Assembly: GCF_021602155.1 (NCBI RefSeq)
Contig: NZ_BQHY01000011.1
Span: 124,001-188,000 of the forward strand
Length of the DNA stretch: 64,000 nucleotides
From: Pseudomonas parakoreensis
GTDB lineage: Bacteria; Pseudomonadota; Gammaproteobacteria; Pseudomonadales; Pseudomonadaceae
Reading direction: 5' to 3'
Shown here piece after piece: positions 26,801-35,786 of the stretch. A program made the position numbers and the translations under genes. A model generated the notes under the pieces. It searched no databases. It saw only the letters and a list, made by a program, of their open reading frames with translations, and was not told the DNA's origin. The number at the start of each line of letters is the position of its first letter. The first letter of the stretch is position 1.

Positions 26801-29800
26801 CCCCAGATTGATCGCGTTGGCCAGTTGCAGCGCCGAGCTGCTGTCGAGAGTGCCGTTGCCGGTCACGCTCAGTGCACCGCTACTGATCGCGCTGTTGTTG
26901 CCCAGCACCAGTGTGCCGCCATCGAGCTGAGTACCGCCGCTGTAGGTGTTGCTGCCATTGAGGGTCAGGCTCGAAGCGCCGGACTTGATCAGGCTGCCTC
27001 CACCGCTGACCACACCGTCGAGGGTCAAGGCGTTGCTGCCAGCGACAGTCAGGCCACCGTTCACCACCACATCGTTGCCCAGCGTGACGGCCGCGTTGCT
27101 GTCCAGTGCGGTGCCGTCAGCGGCAGTCAAGACGCCAGTGCCCAGCGCCGTGTTATTACCGACGACAATCTTGCCGCCGTTGAGCGCGGTGCCACCGGTG
27201 TAGCCGTTGGCGGCATTGAGCACCAGCGTACCGCTGTCATATTTGCCGAGGGTGCCGCTGCCGTTGAGCGCGACGCCAAGGGTCGCGGTGGCGTTCGGAT
27301 CGACTCGCACGGTGGCGTTACCCAGCGAACCGTTGACCAGGTTCAGCGCACCGGCCGTGCCGTTCTGCAGGTTGTAGCCATCAGTGACGAACTGCAGGCC
27401 GGTGATGGTTTGTGCGCCGTTGACGGTGACCGTGCCGGCTGTGCCCTGGAACACCGCGAAGCTGTTGGTCCAGGCCTGATTGGTGGTGCCGTTGACGTCG
27501 GTCCAGTTGGTGGTGCCGGTGCCCCAAGTGCCGCTGCCGCCATCGACCGAACCGTTGGCGACGAGTTGGTTGCCGTCCCAGAACTGCACGGTGACGCCCG
27601 GTGCGGTGACCAGCAGATTGATCTGGTTGGCCAGCGCGGTTTGCAGGGTCAGGTCCCCCGGGGTGACGCTGCCCGGCACTGTACCGATCAGCATGCCGTT
27701 GTCGGTCAGGCCACCGGTGTAGTTGATCAGGCGATACACGCCGCTGCCAAAACCGCCGATGTCGCTGACGTTGAGGGTGCCGTCGAGAGTCAGGTTGCCA
27801 CCGACGTTGACCAGCGCATTGCCGCCACCGGAAACCGGCACTCCGAGGCCGACATCGAAGTTGGAATTGGCGTTGAACACCAGCGAGTTTACCGACAGGG
27901 TGCTGCCGGTGGCGCCGGCCAGATGACCGCCATCGGCCACGGTCACGGCACCGCCCAGTGAGCCGCCGCCAGTCAGGGTGCCGCCGCTGTTGACCAGCAC
28001 ACTGGCGCTGTCCAGCGAGCCGCTGACGTTCAAGGTGCCGGCGTTGACCGTGGTGTTGCCGGTCAGGCTGTTGAGGCCGGCCAGGGTCAGCGTGCCGGTA
28101 CCGAGTTTGCTCAATTCGCCAGTGCCGGTGAGTACACCGGCGAAAAGGCTGCTGGCGTTGCTGCCGCCGACGCTCAAGGTGTTGCCGCCGCCGATCAGTG
28201 CGGTGCCGCTGCCGGTCAAGCTGGCGAGGCTGCCGGAGCCGCCGAGATTCAGCGTCGCCGCAGCGCCGAGATTGACCCCGGCGTTGCTGCCCAGTGCCGA
28301 GTTGCCCAGCGTGGTCAGGCTGCCGGACTGCACATCAAAGGTGCCGCTGAAGGTGTTGTTGCCGTTCAGCGTCAGGTCGGCCAGACCATTCTTGGTCAGG
28401 GTGCCCGCCCCGGCAATCACACCACCGAGGGTCAGGTTGTTGTTGCCGGCCACGCTCAGGTTGGCATTGACGTTGACGTTGTTCGCCAGCACCAGCGGCG
28501 CGGTGGTGTCGAGGGTCGACGCACCCGCCACGGTGACCGCGCCGGAGCCCAGGCCCGCCGAGGTGCCAAGGGTCACGGTGCCGGCGTTCAGCGTGGTGCC
28601 GCCGCTGTAAGTGTTAATGCCGTTGAGGGTCAGGTTGGACGCGCCGTTCTTGATCAGACCGCCGGTACCGCTGACCACGCCGCTGAGGGCCACGTCGCTG
28701 TTGCCGGTGTTGGTCAGATTGGCGTTGAGCACCACGTTGTTGCCCAGCGACACCGAGGTGTTGCTGTCCAGCGCCGAGGCACCGGCCACGGTCAGGTTGC
28801 CCAGACCGAGGGCGCCGTTGCTGCCGGTGGTCAGGGTGCCGGCGTTGAGGGTGACGCCACCGAGGAAGTTGTTGGCCCCGCTCAGGATCAGGTTGGCCGC
28901 GCCGTTCTTGGTCAGGCTGCCGGCGCCGTTGATCGCGCCGCTCAGCGTCAGATCGTTGCTGCCGACGATGCCGAAGTTACCCGCCAGGTTGATCGCGTTA
29001 CCTGCCGTGAAGGCGCCGCTGGCATCCAGGGTGGTGCCGTTCGCCGCGTTCAGGGTCGCCGAACCCAGCGCGCTGTTCGACGCCAGAATCAGGCCTCCCG
29101 CATTCAGCGCCACCGGCCCGAGGAAAGCGTTGTTGCCACCGAGGGTCAGGCTGGCCGAACCGTTCTTGATCAAGCCGCCGGTGCCGGAAATGACACCGTT
29201 GAGGGTCAGGGCATTACTGCCCAGCAGGGTGAGATTGCCATTGAGCGTGGCCGCGTTGGCCAGGGTCACGGCGGTGTTGCTGTCGAGTTGCGTGCCGGCA
29301 TTGGCAATTAACGCGCCGCTGCCCAGGGCGGTGTTGCTGCCGACCACCAGGGTGCCGCCGTCCAGTTGCGTGCCGCCGGTGTAGCTGTTGGCGCCGTTGA
29401 GTACCAGGGTGCCGGCATCGAGTTTGTTGAGGATGCCGCTGCCGTTGATGTTTACGCCGACCGTGGCGGTCACGCCCGGGTCGACCCGCATCGCCGTGGT
29501 GCCACCGCTGCCATTAACAGCGGTCAACAGACCCGACGCGCCGTTGATCACGCTGTAGCCATCGGTGAGGAACTGCATCCCGGTGAACAGCTGGGTGCCG
29601 TTGACCGACACCGTGCCGGCCGTGCCCTGGAACACCGCAAAGTCGCCGGCCCAGGTCTGGTTCAGCGTACCGTTGGAATTGGTCCAGTTGGTGCCGCCGG
29701 CAGTCCATGTGCCGCTGCCGCCGTCCACATTACCGTTCGGGATGGTCTGGCTGCCGTCCCAGAAGCGCAGGTTGGTGTTAGGCGCCGACACCACCAGATT

Positions 29801-32800
29801 CACCTGATTGCCAAGGGTCTGCACAAGGATGTCGCCGAGGCCGTAACCCACCGGTACACCGGCCACGGTCAGGCCGTTGTCGGTCAGTGCGCCCACGTAG
29901 TTGAACAGGCGATAGACACCGACGCCGAAGCCGCCGGCATCGGTGACGTTGAGGTTACCGTCGAGGGTCAGGTTGCCGCCGACGTTCATCAGCGAAGTGG
30001 TCGATGGCGTGGCGAGGTTCGCATCGATATTGCTGTTGGCGGCCAGCACCAGTGACGCGGCAGACAGGGTGGTACCCGAGGACAACGCCAGGTGGCCGCC
30101 GTTGTTGATGTTGAGAGTGCCGAGCAGCGAACCGCTGCCGGTTACGCTCGCGCCGGTATTGACATTGACCTGGGTACTGGCCAGCGACCCGCTGAGGTTC
30201 AGGGTGCCGCCGTCGACGGCGGTGTTACCAACAATGCCGTTGATCCCGGTCAGGTTCAGGGTGCCGGTGCCGACCTTGGTCAGGCCGCCGTTGCCACTGA
30301 GGTCGCCGTCGAAGGTGCTGGTGCTGCTGACGCCGCCCACAGTCAATGTGTTGCCGCCGGCGATCTGCACGCTACCGCTGCCGCTCAATCCGTCGAGGCT
30401 GGCGTCGCTGCCGAGGTTGAGGCTGGCGCCGGCGCTGATATTGGCGCCGGAGGTGTTGCCCAGGGCTCCGCTACTCAGGGTGGTGACGCTGCCGGCGGCA
30501 ATGTTCAGCGCGCCGGTGAAGGTGTTGGTGCCGCTGAGAGCCAGGTCATCCAGGCCGGTTTTGGTCAGGCTGCCCGTACCGTCGATCACACCGCTGAGGG
30601 TCAGCCCGTTGTTGCCGGCCAAGGTCAGCCCGGCATCGAGGGTGATGTTGTTGCCGAGGGTGAAAGCGCTGCTGTTGTCCAGCGTCGCGGCGCCACCGAC
30701 GGTCAGGGTGCCACTGCCCAAGGCGCCGGGCGCACCGACGGTGAGGGTGCCGGCGTTGAGGGTGCTGCCGCCGCTGTAGGTGTTGGTGCCGTTGAGGGTC
30801 AGGTTGGCCGCGCCGTTCTTGATCAACTGGCCGGCACCGCTGATCACGCCGCCGAGGGTCAGGTCCTGCGTTCCGCCGACGCTCAGTGCCGCATTGAGCA
30901 CGACCGCGTTGGCCAGGCTGACCAGCGGCGAGCTGCTGTCGAGGGTTGCCGCACCGCCAACGGTCAAGACACCGGTGCCGAGAGCCGAGCTATTGCCGAC
31001 GGTCACCGTACCGGCATTCAGTGTGGTGCCACCGACGTAGGTGTTGGTGCCGTTGAGGCTCAGATTGGCCGCGCCGTTTTTCACCAGGCTGCCGGCTCCG
31101 GCGACAGTTCCGGTGAGGGTCAGGTCTGCGCTGCCACCCACGCTCATCGCACCGGCCAGATTGACCTGATTGCCCAGCGTAACGGCAGTGTTGGTATCCA
31201 GCGTGGTGCCCGCCGCGGCGTTCAATGCGCCGCTGCCCAGCGCGGTGTTGCTGCCGACAATCAGCTTTCCGACGTTGAGTGCGGTGTTGCCGAAGTAGGT
31301 GTTGGCGCCGTTGAGAATCAGGTCGGCAGGGCCGCTTTTGGTCAACCCACCGACGCCGGAAACCACGCCCGCGAGGGTCAACGCATTGCTGCCGCCGAGG
31401 GTCACGTTGCCACCGAGGTTGACGTTGTTCGCCAGGCTCGCCGCGGTGCTGGCGTCCAGCGTGGTGTTGTTGCCGGCGTTGAGCACGCCGGTGCCGAGTG
31501 CAGTGTTGGAGCCGACGACCAGTGTCCCGGCGTTCAGCGACGTAGAGCCGGTGTAGGTGTTGTTGCCGGTGAGGGTCAGGGTCGAAGAGCCAGTCTTGAT
31601 CAAATTGCTGCCGCCGCTGATCACGCCACCGAGGGTCAGCGGGTTGGCGCCGCCGGCAGTCAGGTTGGCGTTCAGGGCAATGGCATTGTTCAGCGCCACG
31701 TTGGCGCTGCTGTTGAGCGTTGCGCCCGCACCGCCCACGGTCAGCGTGCCGGTGCCGAGTGCCGCGCCGTTGCCGACGGTCAGGCTGCCGGCGTTGAGCG
31801 CGGTGCCACCGGTGAAGGTGTTGGCGCCGTTGAGGGTCAGGTTGGCGGTGCCATTCTTGATCAACTGGCTGGCGCCACTGATCACGCCACCGAGGGTCAG
31901 CCCGTTGCTGCCGCCGATCCCCAGATTGTTGTTGAGAATGACGTTATTGTTCAGCGTCACCGCTGTATTGCTGTCGAGAGTCGCAGCGCCGCCGACGGTG
32001 ATATCGCCGCTGCCGAGCGCAGCATTGGCACCCGCGGTGATGGTGCCTGCGTTCAACGCAACAGCACCGAGGAAAGTATTGGCGCCGTTGAGAATCAGGT
32101 TGGCCGCGCCGTTCTTGGTCAGCCCGCCGCTGCCGCTGACCACACCACCGAGGGTCAGGTTGGCGTTGCCGGCAATGTTCAGGTTACCGCCAAGGGCGAC
32201 CGCATTGCTCAGCGCCACGGTGGTGCTGGCGTCGAGGGTGGTGCCCGCCGCCGTGGTCAGTGCGCCGGTGCCGAGCGCGGTGTTGCTGCCGACGATCAGC
32301 GTACCGGCATTGAGTGCCGTGCCGCCGGAGAAGGTGTTGTTGCCGCTGAGGGTCAGGTTCGCAGTGCCGCCCTTGATCAGGTTGCCGGCGCCGCTGATGA
32401 CGCCACTGAAGCCAAGCGCCTGAGTGCCACCGATGGTCAGCCCGCCCGCCAGCGCCACAGCGTTGGCCAGCGTCACCGCCGTGGTTGCATCCAGTGTTGT
32501 GCCGGCCGCAGCGTTCAATGCGCCTGTGCCGAGGGCAGTGTTGCTTCCGACGAACAAGGTGCCGCCGTTGAGCGCGGTGGTGCCGCTGTTGGTGTTGTTG
32601 CCGGTCAAAGTCAGGCTGGCAGTGCCGCTCTTGGTAATCGCACCAGTGCCGGAGACGATGCCGCCCAGGGTCAGCGCATTGCTGCCGAGCACGTTCAGCG
32701 CACCGGTGATGCCGACGTTGTTGCCCAGGATCACGTTGCCGGTGCTGTCGAGGCTGGTGCCGTTGCTGGTGTTGAGCACCCCGGTACCCAGTGCGTTGTT

Positions 32801-34369
32801 GTTGCCGACGCGCAAGGTCCCGGCACTGAGACTGGTGATCCCGGTGTAGGTGTTGCTGCCGTTGAGGGTCAGGCTGCCGCTGCCGGTTTTGGTCAGGTTG
32901 GCGGCGCCGCTGATCACCCCGCCCAGGGTCAGCGCACCGGTGCCGGTCGCGGTCAGGGTGCTGTTGAGCGTGATCGCGTTCGCCAGCGAAATGGGCGTCG
33001 TTGCCGAAATGCTCGAAGAGCCGCCAACCGTGATGCCCCCGGTACTGAACGACTGGTTGTTGCCCACCAGCACCACACCGCCATTGAGCACGGTGTTGCC
33101 GGTGTAAGTGTTGATGCCGTTGAGATTGAGCTGGCCGCTGCCGATCTTGGTCAGGCCGCCCGTGCCGGAAATCACACCGTTGAGGGTCGTGCCGTTGATG
33201 CCCTGCAGGGTCAGGCCGCCGGCGCCCAGGTTGATCTGGTTGGCCAGCGTCAAACCGGCATTGCTGGCCTGCAGAATCCCGCCGTTGGACGTCAGCACGC
33301 CACTGCCGAACGCCGCGTTGTCGTTGAACTGCGCGACACCGCCATTGAGCGTGGTCGCACCGCTGACCAACGGCCCTTGCAAGGTCCAGGTGCCGCTGTT
33401 GAGGGTCAGGTTGTTGAAGTTGACGTAGGTCGCGCTGGACGCCGTGCCGGTCCCGGTGGTGCCGCCGCCGAGGCCGATCGGGTTTTGCAGGATCAGCGTG
33501 TTGGTGCCCGCTGCGCCGCCATCGATCGTCCCGGTCGGGGCGAAGGTCAGGTTGATGCCAATCAGGCCACCGAGGCCGACGGAGACTTGCACACCGTCGC
33601 CGACGTTAACGCTGGAACCGGTGATCGCGTAGAAGGTGTTGGTGCTGCCCGCCCCCATCGACACACCGCCGGTGATGTTGCCGGCGTTGGTGAAGGTGTT
33701 GCCCGCAACCGACGTCTCGAACGCAATCCGACCGTTGATGGTGCCGCTGGCGCTGTTGGTCATGTTGACTTGCGAACCGCCATACACCCCGACCACCGGG
33801 GTATCGGCCAGGGTGATGCCGCCGACCGACAGCCCGGTGGAAGTGATGGTGCCGTCGTTGGTGATGGTCGTGGTGCCCGACACCGAGTTGTTCACGCCAA
33901 TCCCCAGCCCGTCGATGCTGGTCAGGTTGAGCCCGAGCAGCATGCCGGTACCGCGAATGATCCCGGTGGCGTTGTTGACGATGCTCACCGTGCTGGTCGC
34001 GCCGGTACCGATGAACGCACCGCCACTGAGGATCGACACCAGGCCCAGCAAGGCCGGGTCGAGGGTGCCGGAGTTGTTCAGGTTGATGTTGGCCCCGGTC
34101 AGGTTGATGACCTTGCCACCCAGGGTCGCGTTCATCTGCGCCCCGGAGTTGACGTTGACCGTCAAGCCGCTGGTGGCGCTGCTGTAGTCATTGAGAAACA
34201 GCGGCAGCGTCGGGACGCCCGAACAGGTAATCGTCGAACCTGCCGCCGAGCACGTCGCGAGCGCCTGCTCGCTGACCCCACCGAACAAAAGTCCGGCAAC
34301 GCTCAGGTGCACGGCAAGGGAAAGAGGGGAAAAACGCGAAACGAGGGCGACACCAAACCTTGCTTCCAC
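23849..34369 (-). CDS. Giant type V autotransporter, 3506 residues, PATR repeats
   Basis: A cell-surface adhesin-like autotransporter. It starts with GTG, preceded by a strong AGGAG six bases away. A signal peptide ends near ALA-TCSAAG (residue 39). Residues about 40-390 form an N-terminal beta-helix. From about 390 to 3100 I count roughly 24 autotransporter-associated beta-strand repeats of the type NTYSGGTTLNAGTLTVG...ALGSG followed by LTLGGVISGAGxLxKxG. Three related inserted modules begin near residues 1535, 2260 and 2780 (FWDG-x-GG-S/G-GTW...TNW...AVFQGTAGTV). A linker with two cysteines precedes the 12-strand barrel, about 3225-3506, ending in NISFSQSF. At 10.5 kb it takes a sixth of the window. 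No partner transporter is needed. The ligand is unknown; biofilm or surface attachment is plausible. Confidence 0.92.
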   Translation of the reverse strand: MEARFGVALVSRFSPLSLAVHLSVAGLLFGGVSEQALATCSAAGSTITCSGVPTLPLFLNDYSSATSGLTVNVNSGAQMNATLGGKVINLTGANINLNNSGTLDPALLGLVSILSGGAFIGTGATSTVSIVNNATGIIRGTGMLLGLNLTSIDGLGIGVNNSVSGTTTITNDGTITSTGLSVGGITLADTPVVGVYGGSQVNMTNSASGTINGRIAFETSVAGNTFTNAGNITGGVSMGAGSTNTFYAITGSSVNVGDGVQVSVGLGGLIGINLTFAPTGTIDGGAAGTNTLILQNPIGLGGGTTGTGTASSATYVNFNNLTLNSGTWTLQGPLVSGATTLNGGVAQFNDNAAFGSGVLTSNGGILQASNAGLTLANQINLGAGGLTLQGINGTTLNGVISGTGGLTKIGSGQLNLNGINTYTGNTVLNGGVVLVGNNQSFSTGGITVGGSSSISATTPISLANAITLNSTLTATGTGALTLGGVISGAANLTKTGSGSLTLNGSNTYTGITSLSAGTLRVGNNNALGTGVLNTSNGTSLDSTGNVILGNNVGITGALNVLGSNALTLGGIVSGTGAITKSGTASLTLTGNNTNSGTTALNGGTLFVGSNTALGTGALNAAAGTTLDATTAVTLANAVALAGGLTIGGTQALGFSGVISGAGNLIKGGTANLTLSGNNTFSGGTALNAGTLIVGSNTALGTGALTTAAGTTLDASTTVALSNAVALGGNLNIAGNANLTLGGVVSGSGGLTKNGAANLILNGANTFLGAVALNAGTITAGANAALGSGDITVGGAATLDSNTAVTLNNNVILNNNLGIGGSNGLTLGGVISGASQLIKNGTANLTLNGANTFTGGTALNAGSLTVGNGAALGTGTLTVGGAGATLNSSANVALNNAIALNANLTAGGANPLTLGGVISGGSNLIKTGSSTLTLTGNNTYTGSTSLNAGTLVVGSNTALGTGVLNAGNNTTLDASTAASLANNVNLGGNVTLGGSNALTLAGVVSGVGGLTKSGPADLILNGANTYFGNTALNVGKLIVGSNTALGSGALNAAAGTTLDTNTAVTLGNQVNLAGAMSVGGSADLTLTGTVAGAGSLVKNGAANLSLNGTNTYVGGTTLNAGTVTVGNSSALGTGVLTVGGAATLDSSSPLVSLANAVVLNAALSVGGTQDLTLGGVISGAGQLIKNGAANLTLNGTNTYSGGSTLNAGTLTVGAPGALGSGTLTVGGAATLDNSSAFTLGNNITLDAGLTLAGNNGLTLSGVIDGTGSLTKTGLDDLALSGTNTFTGALNIAAGSVTTLSSGALGNTSGANISAGASLNLGSDASLDGLSGSGSVQIAGGNTLTVGGVSSTSTFDGDLSGNGGLTKVGTGTLNLTGINGIVGNTAVDGGTLNLSGSLASTQVNVNTGASVTGSGSLLGTLNINNGGHLALSSGTTLSAASLVLAANSNIDANLATPSTTSLMNVGGNLTLDGNLNVTDAGGFGVGVYRLFNYVGALTDNGLTVAGVPVGYGLGDILVQTLGNQVNLVVSAPNTNLRFWDGSQTIPNGNVDGGSGTWTAGGTNWTNSNGTLNQTWAGDFAVFQGTAGTVSVNGTQLFTGMQFLTDGYSVINGASGLLTAVNGSGGTTAMRVDPGVTATVGVNINGSGILNKLDAGTLVLNGANSYTGGTQLDGGTLVVGSNTALGSGALIANAGTQLDSNTAVTLANAATLNGNLTLLGSNALTLNGVISGTGGLIKNGSASLTLGGNNAFLGPVALNAGGLILASNSALGSATLNAANGTTLDASGAFTAGNAINLAGNFGIVGSNDLTLSGAINGAGSLTKNGAANLILSGANNFLGGVTLNAGTLTTGSNGALGLGNLTVAGASALDSNTSVSLGNNVVLNANLTNTGNSDVALSGVVSGTGGLIKNGASNLTLNGINTYSGGTTLNAGTVTLGTSAGLGSGAVTVAGASTLDTTAPLVLANNVNVNANLSVAGNNNLTLGGVIAGAGTLTKNGLADLTLNGNNTFSGTFDVQSGSLTTLGNSALGSNAGVNLGAAATLNLGGSGSLASLTGSGTALIGGGNTLSVGGSNASSLFAGVLTGTGELSKLGTGTLTLAGLNSLTGNTTVNAGTLNVSGSLDSASVLVNSGGTLTGGGSLGGAVTVADGGHLAGATGSTLSVNSLVFNANSNFDVGLGVPVSGGGNALVNVGGNLTLDGTLNVSDIGGFGSGVYRLINYTGGLTDNGMLIGTVPGSVTPGDLTLQTALANQINLLVTAPGVTVQFWDGNQLVANGSVDGGSGTWGTGTTNWTDVNGTTNQAWTNSFAVFQGTAGTVTVNGAQTITGLQFVTDGYNLQNGTAGALNLVNGSLGNATVRVDPNATATLGVALNGSGTLGKYDSGTLVLNAANGYTGGTALNGGKIVVGNNTALGTGVLTAADGTALDSNAAVTLGNDVVVNGGLTVAGSNALTLDGVVSGGGSLIKSGASSLTLNGSNTYSGGTQLDGGTLVLGNNSAISSGALSVTGNGTLDSSSALQLANAINLGSQLTLASNQNTTLLGAITGTGSLVKNGSGDLVLSGANTYSGGTTLNAGTTTGDTSSLQGAIVNNAALTFAQNADGSYTGNLTGSGTLNKTGTGQLLLTGNNTFTGNTSVQAGDLIVNGVLNSANVNVASGAQIGGSGQLGGNVQLASGATLSGGGSATPLSVGALALSSGTNLDFSLGSAASSTTVVNVAGNLTLDGTLNISNAGGFGTGVYQLFRYGGSLTDNGLVYGSLPVSAANLTLQTAIANQVNLLVQGTPGEVQFWNGGTTNPDGSIGGGSGVWGPGTNWTDPSGTQALAANGQFAVFGGQAGTVTVQGNQNFTGLQFLAGGYSLVPGAGGTLTPVNGADGSLAPVRVNAGASAEISVPLVGTGGIEKLDSGTLVLSGANTYSGGTTVSGGTLIGNTTSLQGNITDNATLVFQQNTNGQFNGILSGLGAMAKRGAGTLLLTGNQPFSGTVSVDQGLLQVGSRAARASLGAQVTVANGAGLSGNGSVGSVVNHGVVASGGADGTLSVAGNLTNSSDGVLALTVSSPTATPLAVGGTAALGGGLVVNSLAPFTGNTTYSLITAGGGVTGTFSAADLPQYAFLDSSLVYGADSVTLAVSRNGNSFADVAATGNQRGTATALSNNGAAGAALQNQIVNLSVAGARNAFDSLSGEIHASTASAMLEDSRFIREAVNDRMRQPSCSAADDPRRTLAPSDTQLSSNGCHGEMVGWIRAIGAWGDMGGDSNTAKVDRNLGGFMLGTDKALDDNWRAGMAAGYTRSNLNAHDRNSDAKVDSYHLAGYLNSQFDALAVRLGAAYSWHSIETKRDVSVGSYNDRLKADYDARSAQVFGEVGYAINAAGVAIEPFAGLAYVNYDSDTAKEKSGVGRLKADADQDITYSTLGVRIGKLVTLANGSQLTPRAAIGWRHAYGDTKPDADLTFIDGGASFSTQGVPIAKDSALLEAGIDFQVTPTGKLGIGYSGQVSSDNNDSAFNISFSQSF

Positions 34370-34600
34370 GGGCTACTCCTTGTCGTGGCCAAATTCTTCC
34401 TTGAAGGCGTGCACGTCGGGCTTATTCCACACGCGAATCAAGACTGCGACGGTCATCACAAAACCGCGTCATGGCTGACAAGCTAGTAGACGCCCCGCAA
34501 TGGGGCACTGATTAAATGGTGTTAATACTTTAATACTACGGCCGTCTAAACCGCGGGTTTCGGCCCCTAAACACAGGACTCTGCCTAAACGACATCCCCC

Positions 34601-34685
34601 TGTAGGAGCTGCGGCACGCTGCGATCTTTTGATCTTGATCCTTAAAAACAAAATCCAAAGGTCGCAGCGTGCCGCAGCCTCTACA
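34601..34685. repeat. REPIN, variant GTAGGAGCTGCGGCACGCTG type
   Basis: Inverted arms at 34602 and ending at 34685. Both arms carry the same variant core (GCGGCACGCTGCGATC against GATCGCAGCGTGCCGC), so the change was compensated on both sides. Confidence 0.85.
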
Positions 34686-34716
34686 GGGGCAATCGGAGCG
34701 ACTTGGTACGTGTTGT

Positions 34717-34728
34717 GCAAACGTTTGC
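34717..34728. promoter_or_regulatory. PurR/LacI-family operator-like palindrome upstream of tsx
   Basis: GCAAACGTTTGC is a perfect 12-base palindrome and matches the core of the E. coli PurR operator (ACGCAAACGTTTGCGT). It lies between a possible -35 (TTGTGC, 34713) and -10 (TATATC, 34737), where a repressor would block transcription of the nucleoside channel gene. Confidence 0.6.
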
Positions 34729-34811
34729 GACCTGCCTATATCGGCTTTTTCGTAACAAAACCGTACAGACCCGCAGAACCCGGGCCTTGATCCGCAAAAA
34801 AAGGACTTTGA

Positions 34812-35771
34812 ATGCACGCTGCTTCCCTTCTTCGCGCCCCGTTTGCGCGCACGTTTGCTGTTTCCCTGCTACTGACCGGCGTTACCGGAGTTCTCAGCCA
34901 CAGCGCATTGGCGCAACCGGCGCTGCCCGACGAATCGGCCCAGGGCGAAGCCCTCAGCCCGGAAGCTGCCCCGGCGAAAAAAGGCGCGTATCTGTCGGAC
35001 TGGTACAACCAGGACCTGACGTTGATCGGCAGCAAGGACATCAGCTTCGGCCCGCAACCGGCCGATGACATCTATCTGGAATACGAGTACTTCGGGCGCA
35101 AGGGGCCGTTCGAGCTGTACGGCTACATCGACATTCCGAAGATCTTCAACATCGGCAACAGCCACGACAAAGGCGTGTGGGACCATGGCTCACCGGTGTT
35201 CATGGAGCACGAGCCGCGCATCTCCATCGACTACCTCGCCGGCCGCAGCCTGGCCATCGGCCCGTTCAAGGAATGGTACGTGGCGTTCGACTGGATCTAC
35301 GATCACGGCAGCCGTAAAGAGAACCGCGCCAACACCCTGTACAGCGGCTTCGGCACCGACATCGACACCCATTCGCGGGTCAACCTGTCGGCCAACCTGT
35401 ACGGTCGCTACCAGTGGGAAAACTACGGCGCGAGCAATGAATATTCGTGGGACGGCTACCGCGCGCAGCTCAAGTACATCGTGCCCATCGACAAATTCAG
35501 CAATGGCGCGTCGCTGACCTACATCGGCTTCACCAACTTCGACTTCGGCTCCGACATCCACAAGGACAACCCGGCGCGCACCGCCAACGCCACGGTGGCG
35601 ACCAACGTGCTGTTGTACTCGTTCACCCACTTGCGTTTCACCCTGGTCGGCCGTTATTTCCACAACGGCGGCAACTGGGAGGACGGCAGCGAGCTGAACT
35701 TCGGCGACGGCAATTTCCGCGCACGTTCCAACGGTTGGGGTTACTACGCCGGCATCGGCTACCAGTTCTGA
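34812..35771 (+). CDS. tsx: Tsx-family nucleoside-specific outer-membrane channel
   Basis: A 319-residue outer-membrane protein. The signal peptide core is FAVSLLLTGVTGVLSHSALAQ. The mature part has the Tsx/OmpK family motifs GAYLSDWYNQDLTLIGSKD, YLEYEYFGRKGPFELYGYID, GSPVFMEHEPRISIDYL and the terminal aromatic GYYAGIGYQF, as expected of a 12-strand barrel. Tsx admits nucleosides by diffusion. AAGGA lies six bases before the ATG. A NUP-family gene follows after 15 bases, and a PurR-like palindrome lies in the promoter, all consistent with nucleoside salvage. Confidence 0.9.
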   Translation: MHAASLLRAPFARTFAVSLLLTGVTGVLSHSALAQPALPDESAQGEALSPEAAPAKKGAYLSDWYNQDLTLIGSKDISFGPQPADDIYLEYEYFGRKGPFELYGYIDIPKIFNIGNSHDKGVWDHGSPVFMEHEPRISIDYLAGRSLAIGPFKEWYVAFDWIYDHGSRKENRANTLYSGFGTDIDTHSRVNLSANLYGRYQWENYGASNEYSWDGYRAQLKYIVPIDKFSNGASLTYIGFTNFDFGSDIHKDNPARTANATVATNVLLYSFTHLRFTLVGRYFHNGGNWEDGSELNFGDGNFRARSNGWGYYAGIGYQF

Positions 35772-35786
35772 ATTCAGGAGATTTTC

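Larger units (their letters stand above)
34370..34811. other. Intergenic region between autotransporter and tsx
   Basis: 442 bases between divergent genes. The left part (34370-34600) is A/T-richer than its surroundings and should hold the autotransporter promoter, with direct TTAATACTTTAATACTACG-like sequence at about 34523. A REPIN lies in the middle and the tsx promoter/operator at 34713-34742. Confidence 0.5.

Noticed and set aside
23573-27961. A 1462-codon open frame on the plus strand opposite the autotransporter gene
   Set aside because: It is antisense to the repeat-rich autotransporter gene, its protein is low-complexity (VGAVEGQ-like repeats) and it arises from codon bias of GC-rich repeats. 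The autotransporter has a signal peptide, domain order and terminator that fit.
30092-34486. A second long plus-strand frame (1464 codons) opposite the autotransporter
   Set aside because: Same reason: a mirror of the repeats, with no start signal and no recognisable fold.
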